DNA of 40,063 nt, from assembly GCF_963929015.1 (NCBI RefSeq), contig NZ_CAWVHE010000016.1, positions 1-40,063 on the forward strand. Direction: 5' to 3'. Position 1 is the first letter of the stretch, and each line of letters starts with the position of its first letter. The notes under the pieces were generated by a model. The model made no database searches. It was not told where the DNA came from and saw nothing but the letters and a program-made list of their open reading frames with translations. A program made the translations under genes and the position numbers. This stretch comes from Merdimonas sp963929015. Its GTDB lineage: Bacteria > Bacillota > Clostridia > Lachnospirales > Lachnospiraceae. Shown here piece after piece: positions 33,871-40,063 of the stretch.

Positions 33871-35323
33871 TTACTCCAGTCTCCCATCCGTCTCGGTCCA
33901 GCCCCAGAAGGACTCGTCGTAATTGTAGCTCTTCTCATATCCGCACATTTCCAGAACCAGCTGCATGTATGCAGATCGGATCCCTCCGGTGCAATAGCAG
34001 ACGATCTGGTCTGTTTTTTCAAGGCCTGCATTTTCAAACCATTTGGTCAGTTCCTTTACCGGCCGCAGCGTACCGTCTGCGTAAAACAGATCCGTATACC
34101 GCAGATGGATCGCTCCTGGCAGATGTCCGCCGGCCTTTTCATTAAAAAGCTGTTTGCCATTATATTCCGCGTCATCACGAACATCAATGACTTTATACTC
34201 CCCGTAATGATTCTTCAGTTTCTCCGTGGTCATCACATGTGCAGCGTCCACCTCCGTCACACGGGCGTCGGTTCTTACGGGTACGGAGCTTCCCTGCTGC
34301 GTAGGCGCTCCTGCAGCGATCAGGGCCTTATATCCGCCATCTACCACTTTGACCTCTGTATAACCTGCTGCACGCAGCTGCCACAAAAGGCGGGAATCAT
34401 CGCCCCATCCAGGCTTCGTCTCTCCCAGCAGAATAATCTCTTTGTCTTTGGAAAGGCCGAGACTGCTGAAGATTTCATTCATATCCGCCGCGCTTTTCAT
34501 CTGATACCACCCGGGCGCCCCTGTGCGGCTGCCCGGATTCATCTGGTCTGCCCATTCCTTCCAGCCTGTGACCACCGCGCCTTTCACGGTCTCGCTGCCC
34601 GCGTGATCCCCTGCATCTACAAAGATCACGTTCGGATCGCCAACTTTTGCGAGCGCTTCCTGTGCATCTATTACATAAGCGCCCTCAAAAGGAACCAGAA
34701 GTCTTAAAATCATAGTAGCAATCTCCGCCCGGCTTGCATTTGCCTGGGGATCCAGATATTTTTCTCCGGTAGCCAGATCATTTTTACCGCTGATCACACC
34801 GGAAGCCACCGCCCATTCCATATACTCTTTCGCAAAATCGCTGACACTTTCCCCGTCCGGAAAGCCGGAAAGATCTTCCGCCACAGACACATCGTACTCC
34901 ATATATTCCATGTATCCGTAGATCATTTTAGCAATCTGCTCTCTGGTGATCATGTCATTGGGACCGAAATTGCCGTTGTCATAGCCCCCGGCCACTCCTG
35001 CCTGGGAAGCCCATGTCACAGCATTGTAATACCACTGATTCGCCGGCACATCAGGAAAGTACCCTCCCTGATCCACATCCGGGCTTCCGGCCATACGATA
35101 TAATACGGTCGCGAACTGTGCCCGGGGGATATCCGATCCCGGCTCAAAACTGGAGCCGTCACCGACTCCTGTCATAATCCCTTTTTTCTCCAATCTCGGA
35201 CACATTGCTGTAATACCAGGCTCCTGGCGTCACATCGTTATATTCTTTCGCCTGAACACTCACAGGCAGTACCATAACCGCTGCTGCCGCTGCCATCACT
35301 GTAAGCAGGGTTCTTCCTTTCAT
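33871..35323 (-). CDS. exported SLH-domain tandem rhodanese (sulfurtransferase), frameshifted near the 5' end
   Basis: After correcting one frameshift the product is about 483 residues. From ATG 35323 it begins with a signal peptide (MKGRTLLTVMAAAAAVMVLP, cut after VQA) and the start of an SLH repeat (YNDVTPGAWYYSNVSEIGEK). An A6 run at 35182-35187 then shifts the frame; with five A residues it continues as GIMTGVGDGSSFEPGSD. Three SLH repeats anchor it to the cell wall. Two rhodanese domains follow: the first lacks a catalytic Cys, the second has YCTGGIRS with the active-site Cys. It is probably an extracytoplasmic sulfurtransferase with unknown acceptor. The cause is a sequencing error or, less likely, phase variation. 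Confidence 0.85.
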
Positions 35324-35367
35324 ACTTCGTTCTCCCTTCCTGTTTTTGCATGCTTACTTCTCTCCCC

Positions 35368-35397
35368 ATTATATCCTTCCGCTGCCGTCTCGTCCAA
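35368..35397 (-). promoter_or_regulatory. promoter of the SLH-rhodanese gene
   Basis: TTGGAC (35392-35397) and a perfect TATAAT (35368-35373) are separated by 18 bases, about 45 bases upstream of the signal-peptide ATG. Confidence 0.65.
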
Positions 35398-35465
35398 TCG
35401 CATTCCTCAATATATTTATTGAATCCATCTATCTCCCCACCCTGGCAGGTTTTCTTATTCCAGAC

Positions 35466-35493
35466 AAAAAAAAGTGACGTTTCCGTCACTTTT
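35466..35493 (-). terminator. terminator of the TIGR04086-type gene
   Basis: A perfect 10-bp stem (35470-35479 with 35484-35493) with a 4-base loop is followed by T8 on the minus strand, about 20 bases past the gene end. Confidence 0.88.
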
Positions 35494-35513
35494 ATTGACT
35501 CCCATCTTTCCTT

Positions 35514-35891
35514 TTAAGAAATCATGGCTCCCGCCATTCCTCCTCCGGGTGCACAGGATCCATGTGCTGAACAGATGCCAGGTGTCTGCGCTTAATGAAT
35601 GATATACTCCAAGCGTAATCACTACAAGCAACAGAAAGTAGCTGCTGCCAAGCAGCAACCCCCACAGAAACCTCCGCACTTTTGCCAGCTTTCCAATCAC
35701 GATCCCGCCGGCAAATGTGGCCAGTACATAAACCGCGATCACTGCCGCAGATACGCTTTTTTCCGTCAGCTCCAGCCGGTATAAAAGCCCATTGCCAGCA
35801 AAAGAAGCAGGATCCCTGTTACTATGTAAGATACCAGAAGTCCCTTCAGCACCCACAGGATCCTGGTATCTCTACGCAGTTTTCTTTCCAT
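35514..35891 (-). CDS. TIGR04086-type small membrane protein, with two apparent frameshifts
   Basis: Read as one gene of about 125 residues with four membrane segments. It begins MERKLRRDTRILWVLKGLLV (ATG 35891, AAGGAGG 8 bases upstream), then LLLLAMG. One base appears missing at the GGG near 35790, after which the frame continues LLYRLELTEKSVSAAV and KVRRFLWGLLLGSSYFLLL. A second shift near 35570, in GGATCC, restores the family's Gly-rich end APGGGMAGAMIS and a stop at 35514. The pattern fits the TIGR04086 membrane family of unknown function. As given, the frame is split into two overlapping ORFs. Both breaks are single-base and probably sequencing errors. Confidence 0.7.
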
Positions 35892-35983
35892 TCCTCGTCC
35901 CTCCTTGTCTATCACAACGTATGACAGGAATGGCCCGGTTATTCCTCTCCAATTTCTTTTTTCGCAACAAAGCCGTCGTAATC

Positions 35984-36532
35984 TTACTGTTCCATCTGCC
36001 GTCCCAGAAAATCTGCCGCGCATCCGGCCACTTTCTGTTCTGCACCGGTAAATGGCTTCTTCCCGTCTCTGGAAAGAAGGATCACGCCTCCGATCACATC
36101 CCCTTCACAGATGACAGGATGGATGATCTCTCCTGCGTATTCTACTTCCTGTTCACTGACGATCCGCACGCCGGCCTGCTCCTGATCCGGAAACATTACC
36201 GCTGTCCGTTCGTTTAAGATCTTTCCCAGCTGGCTGCTGATGTATTTGTCCGCCAGGTCTTTTTTCCCTGTGCCTGCCGCTGCCACCACCTGATCCATAT
36301 CGCAGATGCACGCCAGACACCCTGTTGTCTGGGCCAGGCTCTCCGCATACTGCCCGGCAAACGCCGAGAGTTCTCCGATGGGTGAATATTTCTTCAAGAT
36401 GATCTCGCCCTCCCTGTCGGTAAAGATCTCCAGAGGATCTCCCTCCCGGATCCGAAGGGTCCGCCGGATCTCCTTTGGGACCACCACTCTACCCAGATCA
36501 TCAATCCTTCTGACTATTCCCGTTGCTTTCAT
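35984..36532 (-). CDS. spoVT: stage V sporulation protein T
   Basis: SpoVT is an AbrB-type transcription factor that tunes forespore gene expression in late sporulation. 182 residues: N-terminal swapped-hairpin DNA-binding domain (MKATGIVRRIDDLGRVVVPK, then EIRRTLRIREGDPLEIF) and a C-terminal GAF-like domain. The frame is open to 36649, but AAAGGAG just before ATG 36532 and the family N-terminus fix the start. It marks the host as a spore former. The upstream region has a sigma-G-like promoter, as known for spoVT in Bacillus. Confidence 0.95.
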   Translation of the reverse strand: MKATGIVRRIDDLGRVVVPKEIRRTLRIREGDPLEIFTDREGEIILKKYSPIGELSAFAGQYAESLAQTTGCLACICDMDQVVAAAGTGKKDLADKYISSQLGKILNERTAVMFPDQEQAGVRIVSEQEVEYAGEIIHPVICEGDVIGGVILLSRDGKKPFTGAEQKVAGCAADFLGRQMEQ

Positions 36533-36561
36533 AAGTTTCTCCTTTTGAATGATTTTGCTAT

Positions 36562-36590
36562 TAGTATCACTCGTTTTGGAAAAAATATGA
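36562..36590 (-). promoter_or_regulatory. candidate forespore (sigma-G-type) promoter of spoVT
   Basis: TCATA (36586-36590) and GATACTA (36562-36568) are separated by 17 bases, close to the sigma-G pattern GMATA-N17-CATWHTA. No good vegetative promoter was seen in this spacer. Confidence 0.5.
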
Positions 36591-36612
36591 ATAAGAAGCC
36601 AAAATTCAGTTC

Positions 36613-36640
36613 TTGATTTTTTTATCTTCTGTGCTATACT
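36613..36640 (+). promoter_or_regulatory. promoter of tRNA-Ala
   Basis: TTGATT (36613-36618) and TATACT (36635-36640) are separated by 16 bases, ending 9 bases before the tRNA. It is divergent from spoVT. Confidence 0.7.
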
Positions 36641-36649
36641 TTTAGACAT

Positions 36650-36722
36650 GGGGCATTAGCGCAGTTGGGAGCGCGCAACATTCGCATTGTTGAGGCCACG
36701 GGTTCGAATCCCGTATGCTCCA
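36650..36722 (+). tRNA. tRNA-Ala (anticodon CGC)
   Basis: A 73-base cloverleaf: acceptor GGGGCAT with ATGCTCC, which includes the G3-U70 pair that identifies alanine tRNAs. The anticodon stem is CAACA/TGTTG with loop TTCGCAT (anticodon CGC), and the T loop is TTCGAAT, with discriminator A. CCA is not encoded. It is the only plus-strand gene in the window. Confidence 0.96.
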
Positions 36723-36729
36723 TATTTTA

Positions 36730-36759
36730 AAAACCGCGTATTTCAACTACGCGGTTTTT
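36730..36759. terminator. bidirectional terminator between tRNA-Ala and the glnA/ANTAR operon
   Basis: A perfect 11-bp stem (36730-36740 with 36748-36758) has A-rich and T-rich flanks on both sides. It ends tRNA-Ala on the plus strand and serves the convergent ANTAR gene on the minus strand. Confidence 0.88.
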
Positions 36760-36799
36760 CATATCTACACGATTTTCCCTCTATAATAATAACTTGCAC

Positions 36800-37354
36800 T
36801 CACTCAATCTCATCACAGATCAGCCGCAGGATCATCTGGGCCGTCTCCACCATATTGGTCCCGTTGTCCATACTGCATTTCTGGATATACCGGTAGGCGG
36901 CTTCTTCTGTCAGGTGATTCCGGTCCATCAGAAGATACTTGGCGTTGCGGATATAGTTTTCTTCCTGTTCGCTCCTCTTCTTTGGACTTTTTTTGTCCTT
37001 CTTATACCGCCGCTCCACCTGATGGAGGACCATCTCCACGGTATTGACAAGGTCATAGACCTTCACCGGCATGGTGACGGCGATGATCCCGCCTCCTGCC
37101 GCGCTTACCACATTGGGGGAGCCGATCAGCAGCATCTCAAAATACCGGGGCATGCATTCCAGAAGCTGGGTGTAATGCATATCCGACAGCCGGCAGCTGC
37201 AGATGAACAGACCTCTCTGGTGCTGGTTTGCCTCGATTAAAGCTGCGGAGGCAGTCGTACAGGATACTACATGTTCAAATCCGTGACTCATCAAGATCTT
37301 CCGTATCCGCTTTGCATCTTCCATCTTGGGTAATGCCACAATGATGATGCTCAT
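36800..37354 (-). CDS. ANTAR-domain response-regulator-like RNA-binding antiterminator
   Basis: 184 residues. The N-terminal 120 resemble a receiver domain (MSIIIVALPKMEDAKRIRKI) but the usual phospho-acceptor Asp position is not kept (FICSCRLSDM), so it may not be phosphorylated. The C-terminus is an ANTAR domain (NAKYLLMDRNHLTEEAAYRY, then IQKCSMDNGTNMVETAQMIL). ANTAR proteins bind tandem RNA hairpins to prevent termination, often in nitrogen genes. It lies 35 bases after glnA, whose leader has a terminator, so it may control that operon. The ATG at 37354 follows GGGAGG. Confidence 0.92.
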   Translation of the reverse strand: MSIIIVALPKMEDAKRIRKILMSHGFEHVVSCTTASAALIEANQHQRGLFICSCRLSDMHYTQLLECMPRYFEMLLIGSPNVVSAAGGGIIAVTMPVKVYDLVNTVEMVLHQVERRYKKDKKSPKKRSEQEENYIRNAKYLLMDRNHLTEEAAYRYIQKCSMDNGTNMVETAQMILRLICDEIE

Positions 37355-37389
37355 AGACTGCCTCCCGCCTTTTCTCTTAGTTTAGTCTG

Positions 37390-38721
37390 TCAGATCTGGT
37401 ACAAATACTGGGCAAGTTCCCACTCGGAGACCTGCTTCATATAACTCTTCCACTCTTTTCTCTTTCCCTTCTTATAATGTTCCAGGAAAGAAGCTCCAAG
37501 GGTCTCTTCCACCCAGGGATCTTGTTCCATCTCAAATAACGCAACGCTCAGATTCTCCGGAAGCGCCTGGATCCCCTGCTCCTTCTTCTCTTCCTCAGAG
37601 AGTTCCCGGATACTTTTCACCAGTTCCGGCGGGGCTTCCATCCCCTGTTCCATCCCGTGGATCCCTGCCTCCAGGCACAGGGCGAACACCAGGTAGGGAT
37701 TGGCCGACGGATCCGGGCTTCTCAGTTCTATGGTCTTCTCCTCTTTCATTCCCCGGCACACTTTGACAAGAGCCGTTCTCTGGGTGCGGACCAGGTTACA
37801 TCCGAAGGCGCCTCAAATCCGGCACCAGCCGCTTGTAGGAATTCACCAGAGGATTGAACACAGCCGTCATACCCCGGATATGCTCCATGACACCTGCCAG
37901 GAACCCATAGGCCTCACGGCTGAGTCCCAGCCGGTCAGCCGGATCTTCAAATACATTTTTCCCGTCTTGATACAGGGCCATATTGATGTGCATGCCGGAA
38001 CCGTTCACCTCAGCCTTTGGCTTTGGCATAAACGTGGCGTGAAGGCCGTGGCGCTTGGCGATGGTCCGCACCGCCACCTTGAAGGTCATCAGCTTATCCG
38101 CCGTCTCCATCACATCCGACATGGTAAAATCAATCTCATGCTGTCCGGGGCGATCTCGTGATGGGAAGAAGCCACTTCATATCCCATCTCCTCCAGAGTC
38201 AGCACAATGTCTCTCCTTGCGTTTTCTCCCAGGTCCACCGGACTTAAGTCCATAAATCCCGCCCGCTCATGGGTCAGCGTGGTGGGCGCCCCGTTGTCGT
38301 CGGTATGGAACAGGAAGAACTCACACTCCGGATTGACCTTAAAGGTATATCCTTTCTCCTTTGCTTTCTTTACCGCCTCCTGAAGGATATACCTGGGGCT
38401 TTCTTTGTAGGGCGTGCCGTCCGCCTTATAGATATCGCAGATAAATCTGGCCACCTTCCCCTGCTGGGGCCGCCAGGGCAGAATGCAGAAGGTGTCAAGA
38501 TCCGGGTGGAGATACATGTCCTCCTCTTCATTTCTGTAGAAGCTTTCCATGGAAGAAGCGTCGATGACACATTCGTTGTCCATGGCTTTTTCCAGCTTGC
38601 CAAACGGGATCGCGATATTCTTCATGGTACCGAACATATCGGTAAACTGAAGACGGATAAATTCCACGTCTTCCTCCTCTGCCATACGTAAGATATCCTC
38701 TCTGGTGTATTTCCCCATCAT
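37390..38721 (-). CDS. glnA: glutamine synthetase type I, split by at least three apparent frameshifts
   Basis: Glutamine synthetase makes glutamine from glutamate, ammonia and ATP. After adding three single bases the gene encodes about 444 residues, the GSI length. It contains the MDNECVIDASSMESFYRNEE region, NPECEFFLF, a SSHHEIAP-G-QHEIDF junction, the KAEVNGSGMHINMALY motif and ELRSPDPSANPYL. Breaks lie at about 38144-38150 (a missing G), 37818-37822 (a missing G) and 37781-37785 (one base missing). Each restores conserved sequence when a base is added to a short G/C run. The likely start is ATG 38721 (or 38718), after AAAGGA. The indels look like sequencing errors, not decay. Confidence 0.9.
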
Positions 38722-38755
38722 CACCAACCTGTCCTTTCTCCGTACACCGGTTAAT

Positions 38756-38798
38756 AAAAAGGGCGCACTTACCCGGGGGTTCCCCGGATAAGAACGCC
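38756..38798 (-). terminator. leader terminator/attenuator of glnA
   Basis: A long stem (38762-38798, about 16 pairs including a C/G-rich 7-bp top, with one mismatch) with a 3-base loop is followed by T5, about 35 bases before the glnA start. Its place between promoter and gene fits control by antitermination, possibly by the ANTAR protein encoded downstream. Confidence 0.78.
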
Positions 38799-38816
38799 GT
38801 TGTCCTTTATGGGCCT

Positions 38817-38845
38817 ATTATAGCAGTGCAGGTTTGAAATGTCAA
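38817..38845 (-). promoter_or_regulatory. consensus promoter of glnA
   Basis: TTGACA (38840-38845) and TATAAT (38817-38822), both perfect, are separated by 17 bases. Such a strong promoter ahead of a terminator suggests the terminator sets the output. Confidence 0.88.
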
Positions 38846-38871
38846 CCTTCCCAGGACTCGATTCCCAGTAC

Positions 38872-40046
38872 CTAATATCCCATCAGGTCGTGGTCCCCCC
38901 TCCGCGGCCTTTCTTCCCTCCGTGATGGCCCACACCACCAGAGACTGGCCCCGGATATCCACGCAGGTAATCACTCCGCACGCTGGTCTGGTATGCCCCG
39001 GGCTCTGTGCGCACATTGGTCCTTGGGTCCAGCTCCACCTCTGAAAGGCGTCGGTCACATAGGGCTGACTTCCCAGGAATCCGGCGGCGATCAGCACCAG
39101 CTGGGCCTCCACCACCTTCTGGGTCCCCTTCTACCGGCTCATGTTCATCCGTCCGGTCTTCTCGTCTTTCTTTGGTTCCAGGCTGACGATCCGGGCTTTT
39201 GCCACATTGCCTTTCTCATCCTTCAGAAATTCTGTCACCGTGGTCTGATAGATCCTGGGGTCCTTTCCAAAGACGGCGATGGCCTCTTCCTGCCCGTAAT
39301 CGGTCTTCAAAACTTTGGGCCATTCCGGCCAGGGATTGCCGGCAGTTCTTCTTCCGGCGGCTTTGGCATCATCTCCAGCTGGGTGACCGATCTTGCGCCC
39401 AGACGGATCGCCGTTCCCACACAGTCGTTGCCCGTGTCTCCGCCGCCGATGACCAGCACATGCTTTCCCTTTACCGGGAGGAAGGAACCGTCCTTCAGAT
39501 CCGAATCCAGAAGGCTTTTGGTCACGGAAGTCAGGAAATCTACGGCAAAGGCAATGTTCCCTGCGTCTCTTCCGGCACCTTGATATCCCTTGGGTTGGAC
39601 GCCCCGCAGGCCAGGACCACCCGGTCATATTCCTTCAGAAGATCCTTTGCTTTCACGTCTTTTCCCACGTCCACAGAGGTCTGGAAAACAACCCCTTCCG
39701 CTTCCATCAGCGCACTCTCCGGTCGATCAGGGATTTCTCAGTTTCATATTGGGGATCCCGTAGCGGAGGAGTCCTCCCACCCGGTCCCTTCTCTCATATA
39801 CGGTGACCTGATGGCCTTTCCGGTTCAGTTCCTGCGCAGCCGCAAGCCCGGATGGGCCGCTTCCCACCACCCGCGACCTTCTTTCCGGTGCGAACAGGCG
39901 GGATCTTTGGCGTTACCCAGCCTTTTTCCCAGGCAGTCTCAATGATGGCTTTCTCATTGTCTTTCGTACTCACCGGATCCCCGTTCAGCCCGCAGGTACA
40001 GGCAGCCTCGCAGAGGGCCGGACACACATGGCTTGTAAACTCCGGG
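38872..40046 (-). CDS. gltD: glutamate synthase small subunit (GltD), 5' end cut off and many frameshifts
   Basis: GltD carries NADPH, FAD and iron-sulfur sites for glutamate synthase or related oxidoreductases. Pieces in three frames join to a family-like order. The first is FPEFTSHVCPALCEAACTCG (cluster Cys), with WEKGWVTPKIPPVRTGKKVA and an expected GSGPSG FAD site. VLVIGGGDTGNDCVGTAIRLG (NADPH site), GNPWPEWPKVLKTDYGQEEA and EAQLVLIAAGFLG follow, then FTCVDIRGQSLVVWAITEGR-like DIRGQSLVVWAITEG and a stop at 38872. At least nine single-base indels are needed. The N-terminal part (about 70-90 residues) lies beyond the window edge. It is upstream of glnA, forming a nitrogen-assimilation neighbourhood. 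Confidence 0.85.
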
Positions 40047-40063
40047 AAACACGCGATCTAGTG
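40047..40063. other. terminal tag, reverse complement of the left tag
   Basis: It is identical in reverse complement to bases 1-17. The gltD reading frame becomes family-like only inside it (FPEFTSHV), so this is probably linker or vector sequence. Confidence 0.75.

Noticed and set aside
35238..35489. Minus-strand 83-codon open frame
   Set aside because: It overlaps the signal peptide of the SLH-rhodanese gene and its promoter in another frame, with no family features.
35455..36023. Two separate overlapping small membrane-protein genes
   Set aside because: Together they make one TIGR04086-type protein once a single missing base is restored; each alone is an incomplete family member.
1..40063. 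Terminal inverted repeats as the ends of a transposon or linear replicon
   Set aside because: The content is ordinary chromosomal housekeeping genes without transposase or replication genes, and the tags cut conserved genes at both ends.
1..40063. CRISPR arrays, insertion sequences, prophage or attachment sites
   Set aside because: No repeat-spacer pattern, transposase, integrase or phage gene was found. Gene content and strand bias are uniform.

Overview
The window is a 40,063-base piece of a low-to-mid G+C, spore-forming, amino-acid-fermenting Clostridia chromosome, most likely Lachnospiraceae or a close relative. The pointers are a selenoprotein glycine reductase operon, SpoVT, HemZ, a SCIFF peptide with its maturase, a fused SecDF, and a DUF5716/DUF5717-type gene set. 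Every protein gene is on the minus strand. The only plus-strand gene is a tRNA-Ala. The first and last 17 bases are exact reverse complements and cut into gltD at one end and grdD at the other. Together with the ~40 kb size this suggests a cloned (fosmid-type) insert or contig with linker sequence at both ends, not natural termini.

Right to left (direction of transcription): (a) 35-40 kb: gltD (5' end missing), glnA behind a consensus promoter and a leader terminator, an ANTAR-domain antiterminator gene, tRNA-Ala(CGC), spoVT, a TIGR04086-type membrane protein and an exported SLH-rhodanese protein. This stretch carries many single-base frameshifts, mostly in short homopolymers and densest in gltD, which looks like poor sequence quality rather than real gene decay. 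(b) 32-34 kb: scfA (six-cysteine SCIFF precursor), its radical-SAM maturase scfB, and secDF. (c) 19.8-29.8 kb: recJ, apt, relA/spoT, an MBL-fold hydrolase, hemZ, hisS and aspS, tightly packed and partly overlapping, followed by tRNA-Gly(GCC) and a MarR regulator. (d) 13.7-19 kb: a three-gene set of unknown function: a 1098-residue beta-sandwich/helical-repeat protein, a divergent Hsp70-like protein, and a TPR-like protein. (e) 11.3-13.6 kb: a polar amino-acid ABC transporter (lipoprotein, permease, ATPase). (f) 9.8-11.2 kb: purB. (g) 0-9.5 kb: an AGCS-family sodium:alanine/glycine symporter, then a single-aptamer glycine riboswitch with a terminator, then grdX-grdE-grdB-trxB-trxA-grdA-grdC-grdD.

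The left end forms one physiological module. Glycine is imported by the symporter and sensed by the riboswitch. GrdB/GrdE bind and activate it, GrdA (selenocysteine) reduces it, TrxB/TrxA recycle the electrons, and GrdC/GrdD release acetyl phosphate for ATP. The two in-frame UGA codons in grdA and grdB fall exactly at the known selenocysteine positions. The least explained features are the DUF5717/Hsp70-like/TPR set, a densely folded 130-base spacer between trxB and trxA, and a 34-base palindrome between the tRNA-Gly promoter and the tRNA.
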